From positions 2,170,001-2,234,000 of the forward strand of contig NZ_JAUQTA010000001.1 in assembly GCF_030580915.1 (NCBI RefSeq): a stretch of DNA of 64,000 nt, read 5' to 3'. How positions within the stretch are numbered: position 1 is the stretch's first letter; each line of letters starts with the position of its first letter. The DNA is from Nocardioides jiangxiensis (lineage in GTDB: Bacteria > Actinomycetota > Actinomycetes > Propionibacteriales > Nocardioidaceae). The notes under the pieces are model-generated. The model did not search any database. It was not told the DNA's origin and was given only the letters and a program-made list of their open reading frames with translations. Positions 26,815 through 34,462 of the stretch are shown piece by piece. Made by a program: the position numbers and the translations under genes.

Positions 26815-27684
26815 ATGGAGCCCGAGGCCCCCATCCCGCACGAGCCCCGCCGGTTCTTCGACGGCGGTGTGGCTCCGTCGCACGACCAGCCGGAGGTCCC
26901 GCCCGATGACCTGGCCGATCCCCGGATCGTCCTGGAGCGGCGGCTGGACCCAGCAGGGCGGGAGCGCCTCCTGATGCTGCGCAGGATCGGGTACCTCGAC
27001 CGGCGGTTCGGTCCGCTCCTCGTGCCGGCGCGGGCCGACTTCCTCACCGACCTCGCCTCGGTCCCGGCGCTGTTCACCTGGTTGGTCCCGAAGACCGGGG
27101 CCCACCTGCCCGCAGCGCTGCTCCACGACGGGCTGTGCCACCAGGGCGCCTTCGTGTCGCCCGACGGGCGCCGGGTCGCACTGACGCGGGTCGACGCGGA
27201 CCGGATCTTCCGCGACGCGATGGCAGACGCCGGCACGCCGCTGGTACGCCGCTGGCTCGTCTGGGCGGCGGTCACCACGAACACGCTCTGGCGGGGGCGC
27301 GACAACCGCTGGTCGGCGGCGCGGCAGTGGCGCTACCGGCTCGCCGTCGTCGGCACCCTGGGCCTCGTGGCCGTCCTCGGCGTCCTCGCCACGCTCGACC
27401 TCGCCGACGTGCTCGAGGTGGTGCCGTGGATGGGACACGGCTCGTTCCTCGCGGAGCTCGCGCGCGGCGGGGCGATGGCCGTGGTCCTGCCGGCGCTGCT
27501 CGGGCTGCTGTGGGGACGCTTCCGTGTCGCGGGCTGGATCATGTGCATCGGGCTGGCGCTGCTGCTGCACGTGACCATCGCGCTCGCGTTCCTCACCGGG
27601 CTCTACTGGGCGGCGGAGGCGGCCGCGGCGCTGCTCACCCGCCGACGTACGTCAGGGAGCAGCGCAGGTCAGCGCAGCGAGTAG
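26815..27684 (+). CDS. DUF1353 protein with C-terminal membrane helices
   Basis: 289 aa from ATG 26815, 7 nt after a CAGACT box. DUF1353 core at about 60-140: DFLTDLASVPALFTWLVP, GAHLPAALLHDGLCHQG and DADRIFRDAMADAG. This family is best known from phage and small bacterial proteins of unknown role. Here it is fused to three membrane helices (about 178-198, 218-240 and 245-275), which is an unusual addition. The 3' end overlaps the convergent hemolysin III gene by 16 bp. Confidence 0.85.
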   Translation: MEPEAPIPHEPRRFFDGGVAPSHDQPEVPPDDLADPRIVLERRLDPAGRERLLMLRRIGYLDRRFGPLLVPARADFLTDLASVPALFTWLVPKTGAHLPAALLHDGLCHQGAFVSPDGRRVALTRVDADRIFRDAMADAGTPLVRRWLVWAAVTTNTLWRGRDNRWSAARQWRYRLAVVGTLGLVAVLGVLATLDLADVLEVVPWMGHGSFLAELARGGAMAVVLPALLGLLWGRFRVAGWIMCIGLALLLHVTIALAFLTGLYWAAEAAAALLTRRRTSGSSAGQRSE

Positions 27685-28496
27685 GTCGCGACCGAGACCG
27701 CGATGTACTGGCAGATGAACGCGAGCACCGTGAAGAGGTGGAAGACCTCGTGGAAGCCGAACCAGGTGGGGGAGGGGTTCGGTCGCTTCGTCGCGTAGAC
27801 CACGGCGCCGATCGTGTAGAGCACGCCGCCCACCGCGATGAGGGTGAAGGTCGTGACGTTGACCCACGTGGGGAAGTGGTGCGCCCCGGCGTGGAACTGC
27901 GGGATGAAGAAGACGGCGATCCAGCCCATGACGACGTAGAGCATCGCCACCCAGCGGGGCGCTCCCGGCCATCCGATCTTGAAGATCATGCCGGCCAGGG
28001 CACAGCCCCAGACGATGCCGATCAGCGTCCACCGTGCGGCGCCGTGCAGGTAGAGGAAGGCGATCGGCGTGTAGGTGCCGGCGATGAAGACGTAGATGTT
28101 GGCGTGGTCGAAGCGGCGCCAGAAGGCCCACATCCTCGGCGCCCAGGTGCCCCGGTGGTAGATGCCCGAGACGCCGAAGAGCAGCAGGGCGCTGGCGGCG
28201 TAGACGGAGGAGCCGACGGCCGTGATCGCGGACGGCGACAGCGCGATCAGGACAGCGAAGGCTGCGGTCATCAGCGGGATGCTGCCGGCGTGCAGCCAGC
28301 CGCGCATGTGCGGCTTGACCTCGGCCATCTTGTCGGCGATCTTCGCGGTGGCCTTGTCGCGGGCCTCGGCCGCCCTGTCACGCGCCGCGCCGGCGGCGTC
28401 GACCGCGCGGTCGACCACGGCCTCGGCGCGCTCCTTGGCGCGGTCCCGGCGGCTGGCGGGGGTGCCGTCGTGCTCTGCACGCCTCGTCTCGTTCAC
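27669..28496 (-). CDS. Hemolysin III family (PAQR/TrhA-type) membrane protein
   Basis: 275 aa from GTG 28496, 7 nt after a TACCGT box. A charged helical N-terminus (about 1-62, Arg/Ala/Glu, probably coiled coil) precedes seven membrane helices. Family residues of the metal site are visible: SGIYHRG, RRFDHANIYVFIAGTYTPI and the C-terminal FGFHEVFHLFTVLAFICQ. Members are linked to membrane-lipid homeostasis; no lytic role should be assumed. Convergent overlap with the DUF1353 gene and a very short divergent promoter with the prenyltransferase. Confidence 0.92.
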   Translation of the reverse strand: MNETRRAEHDGTPASRRDRAKERAEAVVDRAVDAAGAARDRAAEARDKATAKIADKMAEVKPHMRGWLHAGSIPLMTAAFAVLIALSPSAITAVGSSVYAASALLLFGVSGIYHRGTWAPRMWAFWRRFDHANIYVFIAGTYTPIAFLYLHGAARWTLIGIVWGCALAGMIFKIGWPGAPRWVAMLYVVMGWIAVFFIPQFHAGAHHFPTWVNVTTFTLIAVGGVLYTIGAVVYATKRPNPSPTWFGFHEVFHLFTVLAFICQYIAVSVATYSLR

Positions 28497-28503
28497 GGCA
28501 GCC

Positions 28504-28525
28504 ACGGTACCGGCGCCGGTAGGCT
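28504..28525. promoter_or_regulatory. Back-to-back leaderless promoters in 36 bp
   Basis: Between the GTG starts at 28496 (minus) and 28533 (plus), ACGGTA at 28504-28509 (TACCGT on the minus strand) and TAGGCT at 28520-28525 are each 7 nt from their start codons and 10 bp from each other. Each -35 region would fall over the other promoter or gene. Confidence 0.55.
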
Positions 28526-28532
28526 GCGTGGC

Positions 28533-29333
28533 GTGGCAGGTACGCGGAGTGAACGGGTCGTGCGGGCGCGGCAGCGCGTCAAGCGCATGCTCTACCCGGC
28601 GTACGAGGCGCGCATGGTGCGCTTCCTGCCCGAGGAGGGCCTCCCCAAGCACGTCGGCGTGATGCTCGACGGCAACCGGCGCTGGGCCAAGGCCGTCGGT
28701 CGGGACACGGCCCACGGTCACCGTGCCGGAGCCGCCAACATCGAGCCGCTGCTGGAGTGGTGCGAGGAGTTCGGCATCGAGGTGGTCACGCTGTGGCTGC
28801 TCTCGACCGACAACCTCAACCGTCCGGAGAAGGAGCTCGTCCCCCTCCTCGGCATCATCGAGGAGGCAGTCGCCTCCCTCGCCGACCAGCGCCGCTGGCG
28901 GATCCACCCGGTGGGTGCGCTCGACCTGCTTCCCGCGCGCACGGCGCAGCGGCTCAAGGAGGCCGAGGAGGCCACCCGGGACGTCGACGGCATGCTGGTC
29001 AACGTCGCGGTCGGCTACGGCGGCCGCCAGGAGATCGCCGACGCGGTGAAGTCCCTCCTCGTCGAGGCCTCGGCCCAGGGCCTCTCGATCGACGAGGTCG
29101 CGCAGACGCTCGACGTCGAGCACATCGCCGAGCACCTCTACACCAAGGGCCAGCCTGACCCGGACCTCGTCATCCGCACCTCGGGGGAGCAGCGGCTCGG
29201 CGGGTTCCTGCTGTGGCAGAGCGCCAAGAGCGAGTTCTACTTCTGCGAGGCGCTGTGGCCGGAGTTCCGCCGCGTCGACTTCATCCGGGCCCTCCGGGCG
29301 TACGCCGCACGCGAGCGCCGCTTCGGCTCCTGA
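28533..29333 (+). CDS. Isoprenyl (cis-prenyl) transferase
   Basis: 266 aa from GTG 28533. Condenses isopentenyl diphosphate with an allylic diphosphate in Z geometry. Catalytic D46 in VMLDGNRRWAK; further blocks TLWLLSTDNLNRP, NVAVGYGGRQEI and the C-terminal PDLVIRTSGEQRLGGFLLWQSAKSEFYF. Actinobacteria usually have two such enzymes, a short-chain Z,E-farnesyl diphosphate synthase and a decaprenyl diphosphate synthase. This copy has a long basic N-terminus and resembles the short-chain (Rv1086-like) type, but product length cannot be read with certainty. It feeds undecaprenyl- or decaprenyl-phosphate carriers for wall synthesis. Confidence 0.93.
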   Translation: MAGTRSERVVRARQRVKRMLYPAYEARMVRFLPEEGLPKHVGVMLDGNRRWAKAVGRDTAHGHRAGAANIEPLLEWCEEFGIEVVTLWLLSTDNLNRPEKELVPLLGIIEEAVASLADQRRWRIHPVGALDLLPARTAQRLKEAEEATRDVDGMLVNVAVGYGGRQEIADAVKSLLVEASAQGLSIDEVAQTLDVEHIAEHLYTKGQPDPDLVIRTSGEQRLGGFLLWQSAKSEFYFCEALWPEFRRVDFIRALRAYAARERRFGS

Positions 29334-29363
29334 GCCTCGTCCGTCACACGCGTTTCACGGTGG

Positions 29364-29381
29364 CGTGACGGTTGCGTGAAC
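29364..29381. promoter_or_regulatory. PHO-box-like direct repeat upstream of PhoH gene
   Basis: CGTGAC at 29364-29369 and CGTGAAC at 29375-29381 are 11 bp apart; on the other strand this reads GTTCACGCAAC-CGTCACGCCAC. It resembles the repeat at 26774 and the phosphate regulator box of Streptomyces. The site is 250 bp before the PhoH start, upstream of the folded leader. Confidence 0.4.
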
Positions 29382-29444
29382 GCCCCGCGCGCACGGGCGT
29401 GTCGCCGGAATCTGGGTACCTGAGGGTCGTACGTTCGCAGTAAT

Positions 29445-29594
29445 GGCGAGTGGGGAAGCTCGCCTCACCGGAAGGCCCGCAACGTGAGTGATCACGGACT
29501 GAACGCCCGACAGCAGGGATGCTGCTGCCGTGCGGGAGGGGGCCGGCACCCCGGCCTGCGGACTGGCCGGTCCAACCAGCTGAGCTAGGACCGG
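29445..29594 (+). ncRNA. Structured 5' leader of the PIN-PhoH gene, class unknown
   Basis: The 297 bp between the prenyltransferase and PhoH genes hold no protein gene, but consecutive perfect stems are visible: GGCGAG/CTCGCC (29445-29450 with 29459-29464), TCAC/GTGA (29465-29468 with 29484-29487), CAGCAG/CTGCTG (29511-29516 with 29522-29527), GGCCGG/CCGGCC (29541-29546 with 29551-29556) and CCGGTCC/GGACCGG (29567-29573 with 29588-29594). The last loop (29574-29587) is the exact complement of the tRNA segment TAGCTCAGCTGGTT. A ribosome site (AAGGGG, 29620) and GTG 29631 follow. It fits no riboswitch class I know. Confidence 0.45.
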
Positions 29595-29630
29595 GACGCG
29601 GGTGCGTGTGTCGGTTTCCAAGGGGTAGTC

Positions 29631-31013
29631 GTGGCCACGAGCAGCATCAGCACCAGCGCCCAGTCGACGTCGTCCGCCTCCAGGGCCGGCACGGCACGGC
29701 GTACGACGAAGAAGCAGGCGACCCGCACCTACGTGCTCGACACCAGCGTGCTGCTGGCCGATCCGGGCGCCCTGCGCAGGTTCGAGGAGCACGAGGTCGT
29801 CATCCCCGTCGTGGTCATCACCGAGCTCGAGGGCAAGCGCCATCACCCCGAGCTGGGCTACTTCGCCCGGGCCGCCCTCCGTGCCCTCGACGACCTGCGG
29901 ATCCTCCACGGCCGCCTCGACACCGCCATGCCGATCGGCGAAGTGGGCGGCACGATCCGGGTCGAGCTCAACCACACCAACCCCGAGTCGCTCCCGTCGG
30001 GCTTCCGCCTCGGCGACAACGACACCCGCATCCTCGCCGTCGCGAAGAACCTGAGCGACGAGGGCAACGACGTCACGCTCGTATCCAAGGACATGCCCCT
30101 GCGGATCAAGGCCTCCTCGGTCGGTCTGGACGCGCAGGAGTACCGCAGCGAGCAGATCCACGAGTCCGACACCGGCTACTCGGGCATGGCGGAGATCGAG
30201 GTCCCGGCCGCCGTCCTCGACGAGCTGTACGACGACGGCGTGGTCGACCTCGCCGAGGCCCGCGACATGCCGTGCCACACCGGCCTGGTCATGCTCTCCG
30301 ACCGCGGCACGGCGCTGGGTCGCGTCGGTGCCGACAAGCAGGTGCACCTGGTGCGCGGTGACAGGGAGGCCTTCGGCCTCCACGGCCGCTCGGCGGAGCA
30401 GCGCATCGCGCTGGAGATGCTGCTCGACCCCGAGGTCGGCATCGTCTCGCTCGGCGGCCGGGCCGGCACCGGCAAGTCCGCCCTGGCGCTGTGTGCCGGC
30501 CTCGAGGCGGTCATGGAGCGGCGCCAGCACAAGAAGGTCGTCATCTTCCGGCCGCTCTTCGCCGTCGGCGGCCAGGAGCTCGGCTACCTGCCGGGCAGTG
30601 CCGAGGAGAAGATGGGCCCGTGGGGTCAGGCGGTCTTCGACACCCTCGGGGCGGTGACCACGCAGGACGTGATCGACGAGATCGTCGACCGCGGCATGCT
30701 CGAGGTGCTCCCGCTGACCCACATCCGTGGCCGGTCGCTCCACGACGCGTTCGTGATCGTCGACGAGGCGCAGTCGCTCGAGCGCAACGTCCTCCTCACC
30801 GTCCTCTCGCGGATCGGCGCCAACTCGAAGGTCGTCCTGACCCACGACGTCGCGCAGCGCGACAACCTCCGGGTCGGTCGCCACGACGGAGTGGTCGCGG
30901 TCGTCGAGAAGCTGAAGGGGCACCCGCTCTTCGCGCACGTGACGCTGACCCGGTCGGAGCGCTCGCCGATCGCCGCCCTGGTCACCGAGATGCTGGAGCA
31001 CGTCACGATGTGA
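29631..31013 (+). CDS. PIN-PhoH fusion protein (PhoH2 type)
   Basis: 460 aa from GTG 29631. N-terminal Ser/Thr-rich tail, then a PIN ribonuclease domain (about 32-160) beginning [13 protein letters not shown] with the acidic D, ITELE and [12 protein letters not shown] residues. The PhoH ATPase domain (about 255-450) has the Walker [14 protein letters not shown] with K282, [14 protein letters not shown], Walker [11 protein letters not shown] and the sensor [11 protein letters not shown]. PhoH2 proteins couple an ATP-driven RNA helicase to a PIN nuclease. No VapB-like antitoxin gene precedes it; instead a long folded leader does. Confidence 0.94.
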   Translation: MATSSISTSAQSTSSASRAGTARRTTKKQATRTYVLDTSVLLADPGALRRFEEHEVVIPVVVITELEGKRHHPELGYFARAALRALDDLRILHGRLDTAMPIGEVGGTIRVELNHTNPESLPSGFRLGDNDTRILAVAKNLSDEGNDVTLVSKDMPLRIKASSVGLDAQEYRSEQIHESDTGYSGMAEIEVPAAVLDELYDDGVVDLAEARDMPCHTGLVMLSDRGTALGRVGADKQVHLVRGDREAFGLHGRSAEQRIALEMLLDPEVGIVSLGGRAGTGKSALALCAGLEAVMERRQHKKVVIFRPLFAVGGQELGYLPGSAEEKMGPWGQAVFDTLGAVTTQDVIDEIVDRGMLEVLPLTHIRGRSLHDAFVIVDEAQSLERNVLLTVLSRIGANSKVVLTHDVAQRDNLRVGRHDGVVAVVEKLKGHPLFAHVTLTRSERSPIAALVTEMLEHVTM

Positions 31014-31014
31014 T

Positions 31015-31037
31015 GTAACGGCTGTGACTCCTGTGAG
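31015..31037 (+). promoter_or_regulatory. Three GTRAC-type repeats, 9-bp phase
   Basis: GTAAC at 31015, GTGAC at 31024 and GTGAG at 31033 are spaced exactly 9 bp, right after the PhoH stop and about 190 bp before the transglycosylase-like gene. MtrA-type regulators, which control wall-hydrolase genes in actinobacteria, bind GTAAC/GTCAC-type repeats, so this is a weak candidate site. Confidence 0.3.
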
Positions 31038-31082
31038 GGGAGTGACTGATGCCTCCGGATGAGGTTGTCGCTCCCCTCACAG
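31031..31082 (+). promoter_or_regulatory. Long hairpin, PhoH terminator or leader element
   Basis: CTGTGAGGGGAG (31031-31042) pairs perfectly with CTCCCCTCACAG (31071-31082); inside it GAC/GTC (31044-31046 with 31067-31069) and CCTC/GAGG (31052-31055 with 31061-31064) extend the stem. It starts 18 bp after the PhoH stop. It may terminate that transcript or form the first part of the leader of the next gene. Confidence 0.5.
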
Positions 31083-31142
31083 TCCGGCGCGTTCGACTTG
31101 GTCTCGCGCGCCATCTCCTGCATGGTGGTACTTCGTCTTCGG

Positions 31143-31174
31143 GCCGCCCGCGCTGTGATCCAGCTCCGGGCGGC
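31143..31174 (+). promoter_or_regulatory. Second hairpin in transglycosylase leader
   Basis: GCCGCCCG (31143-31150) pairs with CGGGCGGC (31167-31174), with GCTG/CAGC nested inside (31152-31155 with 31161-31164). It ends 49 nt before GTG 31224. With the hairpin at 31031 it suggests a folded 5' untranslated region of about 190 nt. Wall-hydrolase genes of actinobacteria often carry a c-di-AMP riboswitch, but I could not match its conserved core here. Confidence 0.4.
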
Positions 31175-31223
31175 TTCTCTCGGCCGGAGACGCTGCCCTG
31201 ACGTCGAGCCAGAGATCCTGACT

Positions 31224-31877
31224 GTGTCGAAGCATGTGAAGTACGTTCCGAAGCACCGTGGTGACGCCGTTCCGGCGACCGAAGCGCCGAAGAAGCTCCT
31301 CCGCAACTCCGTCGTGTTCTCCGCGATCGCGGTCGGTGCGACCGGCTCCGCCGTCGCCACCGGCCTGGTCACCGACGGTGGCTCGCCCGCCGTCGCCGCG
31401 GCCGCCGCCGACATCGACCTCGCCACCGTCAACGGCATCAACGGCGCCGACATCGAGCGCGACCCGGTGGTCTCGCGCTCCGACCGACGCGATGCGCCGT
31501 CGGCTGCCAAGGTCGCGCCGCTGGCCGCCACCGACTCCGTTGCCAACGGCTACACCCGCACCGAGGACATCCGTGACCTCGACCCGCGCTCGGTGGCCAA
31601 GGCGCTGCTCTCCGACTTCGGCTGGTCCAGCGACCAGTTCGGCTGCCTCGACTCGCTGTGGAACCGCGAGTCCGGATGGAACATCCACGCCGACAACCCG
31701 GGCTCCTCCGCCTACGGCATCCCGCAGGCGCTGCCCGGCTCCAAGATGGCCTCCGCCGGCCCGGACTGGCAGAACAACCCGGTCACCCAGATCACCTGGG
31801 GCCTCGGCTACATCCAGGACCGCTACGGCAGCCCGTGCGGCGCGTGGGGCCACAGCCAGGGCTACGGCTGGTACTGA
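31224..31877 (+). CDS. Secreted transglycosylase-like (resuscitation/aggregation type) protein
   Basis: 217 aa from GTG 31224. A basic N-terminus (SKHVKYVPKHRG), a hydrophobic export segment (about 36-70, SVVFSAIAVGATGSAVATG...AVAAAAA) and a linker precede a lysozyme-like C-terminal domain (about 150-217): CLDSLWNRESGWNIHADNPGSSAYGIPQALPG and WGLGYIQDRYGSPCGAWGHSQ. The Glu in NRESGW is the expected catalytic acid of a peptidoglycan transglycosylase. Two Cys can form a disulfide. Preceded by a folded leader, so probably regulated post-transcriptionally. Confidence 0.88.
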   Translation: MSKHVKYVPKHRGDAVPATEAPKKLLRNSVVFSAIAVGATGSAVATGLVTDGGSPAVAAAAADIDLATVNGINGADIERDPVVSRSDRRDAPSAAKVAPLAATDSVANGYTRTEDIRDLDPRSVAKALLSDFGWSSDQFGCLDSLWNRESGWNIHADNPGSSAYGIPQALPGSKMASAGPDWQNNPVTQITWGLGYIQDRYGSPCGAWGHSQGYGWY

Positions 31878-31885
31878 GCCACCAC

Positions 31886-32314
31886 ATGGGGACGGCTGAT
31901 CTCGGCCTCGACACCCGGCTGACCCTGCTCGCCGCGGGCCTGGTCTTCCTCTGGGCCCTGCTGCTCGGGGTCGTGAAGTACCGCCAGATCCTCGCGTCGC
32001 CCGAGGGTCACGCGCACCCGTACACCGACATGGCGCACCGTGCGGCGCTGCTCTACGCGTTCGCCCTCGGCCTCGTCGCCGTCTTCGTGCAGCTGAGCGC
32101 CTGGCCGCCGGCGGTCGACCTGACCGCGGTCGGTGTGCTGGCCCTCTACTTCGTCGCGGCGATCGGGTCCTACATGGTGCACGGGCTGCGCCAGGACACC
32201 GACAACCAGCTCCGGCGGCCCGGCGCGGGCGTGCACGCGTTCATGACCAGCCTCGCGGTCGCCGAGATCGCGGCCTTCGGCGTCCTGCTCGCCGGCTTCG
32301 TCGCCTCCTTCTGA
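31886..32314 (+). CDS. Four-helix membrane protein of unknown function
   Basis: 142 aa from ATG 31886, 8 bp after the preceding stop, without a clear ribosome site, so it may be translated by coupling. Helices about 12-30, 50-68, 75-98 and 118-140; the loop RQDTDNQLRRPGAGVHA is basic. No family recognised with confidence; it has the look of small DUF membrane proteins of actinobacteria. It ends 3 bp from the convergent fumC stop. Confidence 0.75.
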   Translation: MGTADLGLDTRLTLLAAGLVFLWALLLGVVKYRQILASPEGHAHPYTDMAHRAALLYAFALGLVAVFVQLSAWPPAVDLTAVGVLALYFVAAIGSYMVHGLRQDTDNQLRRPGAGVHAFMTSLAVAEIAAFGVLLAGFVASF

Positions 32315-32317
32315 GCC

Positions 32318-33715
32318 TCAGTCCCCGGGGCGGGTCATCCGGTCGACATCGAGCGCCTCGTCGAGCTGGGCCTCGGTCAGCACGCCGTCGCGCACGAGGC
32401 CGAGCGCGATGACCGTCTCCCGGATCGTGGTGCCGTCGGCGAGGGACTTCTTGGCGATCTGCGCGGCCCGTTCATAGCCCACGTACCTGTTGAGGGGGGT
32501 GACGACGGCGGGGGAGGACTCGGCGTACGCGCGGAGGCGGGCCTCGTTGGCGGTGATGCCGCTGATGCACCGGTCGGCGAGGAGCCGGCTGGCGCGGCCG
32601 AGCAGACGGATCGACTCCAGCAGGTTGCGAGCGATCAGCGGCAGCATGACGTTGAGCTCGAAGTTGCCCGACGCGCCGGCCCATGCGATCGCGGCGTCGT
32701 TGCCGATCACCTGGGCGCAGACCTGGAGCGTGGCCTCGGGGAGCACGGGGTTGACCTTGCCGGGCATGATCGACGACCCCGGCTGGAGGTCGGGAAGGTG
32801 GATCTCGGCGAGGCCGGCAGCCGGGCCGGAGCCCATCCAGCGCAGGTCGTTGCAGAGCTTGGTCAGGCCGACCGCGACCACCCGGAGCTGGCCCGACAGC
32901 TCGACCAGTGCGTCGCGTGCCCCCTGTGCCTCGAAGTGGTCGCGCGCCTCGACGAACGGCAACCCGGTCACGTCGGCGAGCTCGGCGATGACGGCGGCGG
33001 AGAAGCCCGGAGGGGTGTTGATGCCGGTGCCGACGGCGGTGCCGCCGAGTGGTAGCTCCGCAACCCGGGGAAGCGTCATCTGCAGGCGCTCGACCCCGAG
33101 GTGCATCTGGGTGGCATAGCCACCGAACTCCTGGCCGAGCATGACCGGCGTCGCGTCCATGAGGTGGGTGCGTCCCGCCTTCACGACACCGGCGAACTCC
33201 TGCGCCTTGCCGTCGAGCGCCTTCGCGAGGTGGTCGAGTGACGGGATCAGCTGCTCGGCGGTGGCGCGGGTGGCCGCCACGTGGATCGAGGTGGGGAAGA
33301 CGTCGTTGCTCGACTGGCTGGCGTTGACGTGGTCGTTGGGGTGGACCACCACCCCGCGCCGCGCGGCGAGGCCGGCGAGCACCTCGTTCATGTTCATGTT
33401 GGAGCTGGTGCCGGAGCCGGTCTGGAAGACGTCGATGGGAAACTGGTCCAGGTGCCTGCCCTCGACGATCTCCGCGGCGGAGTCCGCGATCGCGGTCGAG
33501 CGCTCGTCGTCGAGGACACCGAGGCGGTTGTTCACCCGGGCTGCGGCCGCCTTGACCAGCGCGAGCGCCTGCAGGTGCGAGCGCTCCAGGGTCGTGCCCG
33601 AGATCGGGAAGTTCTCGACCGCGCGCTGGGTCTGTGCCCGCCAGAGGGCGTCCGTGGGCACCTTCACGTCGCCGAGGGAGTCGTGCTCGATGCGGAAACC
33701 TGCGTCGTCGGTCAT
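32318..33715 (-). CDS. fumC: Fumarate hydratase class II
   Basis: 465 aa, iron-free tetrameric fumarase of the citrate cycle: fumarate plus water to L-malate. Signature [12 protein letters not shown] with the catalytic Ser loop; also [32 protein letters not shown] and [12 protein letters not shown]. The ATG at 33715 follows TAGCGT by 6 nt, so it is leaderless. A second, unrelated class I fumarase is encoded at 37425, so the host can make malate with or without iron-sulfur clusters. Confidence 0.96.
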   Translation of the reverse strand: MTDDAGFRIEHDSLGDVKVPTDALWRAQTQRAVENFPISGTTLERSHLQALALVKAAAARVNNRLGVLDDERSTAIADSAAEIVEGRHLDQFPIDVFQTGSGTSSNMNMNEVLAGLAARRGVVVHPNDHVNASQSSNDVFPTSIHVAATRATAEQLIPSLDHLAKALDGKAQEFAGVVKAGRTHLMDATPVMLGQEFGGYATQMHLGVERLQMTLPRVAELPLGGTAVGTGINTPPGFSAAVIAELADVTGLPFVEARDHFEAQGARDALVELSGQLRVVAVGLTKLCNDLRWMGSGPAAGLAEIHLPDLQPGSSIMPGKVNPVLPEATLQVCAQVIGNDAAIAWAGASGNFELNVMLPLIARNLLESIRLLGRASRLLADRCISGITANEARLRAYAESSPAVVTPLNRYVGYERAAQIAKKSLADGTTIRETVIALGLVRDGVLTEAQLDEALDVDRMTRPGD

Positions 33716-33727
33716 GCCTCGACGCTA
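33716..33727 (-). promoter_or_regulatory. Leaderless -10 box of fumC
   Basis: ACGCTA on the plus strand at 33722-33727 is TAGCGT read toward fumC, 6 nt before its ATG. It overlaps the TAG stop of the upstream gene (33725-33727), again a shared stop codon and -10 box. Confidence 0.55.
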
Positions 33728-34414
33728 GCGCGAGGCGGCGTAGAGCCAGTACTGCTCCTCGCGCCCCTGGAGGTCGACCGGGATCGGCAGTGCCCGGCAG
33801 TTGCCGAACACGTCGTGCATCTCCAGTGGCAGCTCGGGCTCCTCGAACGCCGACCAGATCACCAGCACTCCACCCTCGGCCAGGCGCTCCCGGGCGAGCG
33901 CCAGCAGCGGGGCCTCGTAGAGCTCGGCGTTGCCGTCGTGCACCAGGTAGCCCGGGCCGTTGTCGACGTCCAGCAGCACCAGGTCGTACGCCGCGTCCTC
34001 GGCGCTGCGGAGGGCGTCGGCGACGTCCGCGGTCACCACCTCCACCCGGTCGTCGGCGAGCAGGTCCGGACCGTGCGGGATGGTGCCGTCACGCATCCAG
34101 CCGACCAGTGCTGGCTCGATCTCGACCACCGTCACCTGCTCGACGAACGGATCGGCGAGCACCTCGCCGAGGGTGAAACCGAGGCCGAGACCGCCGACCA
34201 GCACCCGGGTCGGCGTACGGCCGCGGGTGCGGGAGGCGGCCAGCGTCGCCGTGGCCATCGCACGCTCGGACGCGGTCTCGATGGTGTCCATCACGAAGAC
34301 GCCGTTGGCACGCAGCTCGATGGTGGTGCCGTCGTCGCCGCGGTCGTCCGCGCGGCGGCGCAGCACGAGCTCGCCGGTCGGTCCGGTGGCGCGAGCGATC
34401 TCTCCGAGCTGCAT
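33725..34414 (-). CDS. Spermidine-synthase-like Rossmann-fold protein
   Basis: 229 aa from ATG 34414, 6 nt after GAGAAT. SAM/dcSAM-binding fold: VLVGGLGLGFTLGEVL (glycine loop), VTVVEIEPALVGW (acidic residue after strand 2), VVTADVADALRS and YDLVLLDVDNGPGYL. It lacks an obvious N-terminal beta-hairpin domain of true spermidine synthases, and polyamine-site residues are not evident, so it may be a methyltransferase-like protein of other function. Its TAG stop forms part of the fumC promoter. Confidence 0.8.
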   Translation of the reverse strand: MQLGEIARATGPTGELVLRRRADDRGDDGTTIELRANGVFVMDTIETASERAMATATLAASRTRGRTPTRVLVGGLGLGFTLGEVLADPFVEQVTVVEIEPALVGWMRDGTIPHGPDLLADDRVEVVTADVADALRSAEDAAYDLVLLDVDNGPGYLVHDGNAELYEAPLLALARERLAEGGVLVIWSAFEEPELPLEMHDVFGNCRALPIPVDLQGREEQYWLYAASR

Positions 34415-34462
34415 GGCGCCATTCTCGCGTGTGGACGGCCGTGCCGCGGGTACCGGCCACCC

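Noticed and set aside
27669..28496. Haemolytic toxin
   Set aside because: The hemolysin III name is historical; the seven-helix PAQR layout points to a membrane-homeostasis protein.
29436..29500. Cobalamin riboswitch resemblance (GGGGAAG then CCCGCAACGTGA)
   Set aside because: The expected GGTG/AATCC pair between these blocks and the 3' GAGACCTGCC segment are absent, so the match is partial and probably chance.
29567..29594. A functional tRNA gene on the minus strand
   Set aside because: Only an acceptor-like stem and the first D-arm half are present; the anticodon arm and a TTC loop are missing. Kept as a tRNA-like hairpin in the findings.
29631..31013. A VapBC-type toxin-antitoxin pair
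   Set aside because: The PIN domain is fused to PhoH and no small antitoxin gene with a ribosome site lies directly upstream; the upstream 297 bp are non-coding.
31031..31223. c-di-AMP (ydaO) riboswitch before the transglycosylase-like gene
   Set aside because: Gene context fits, but I could not find the conserved GCCGAAUCC and CCGACAGCU blocks.
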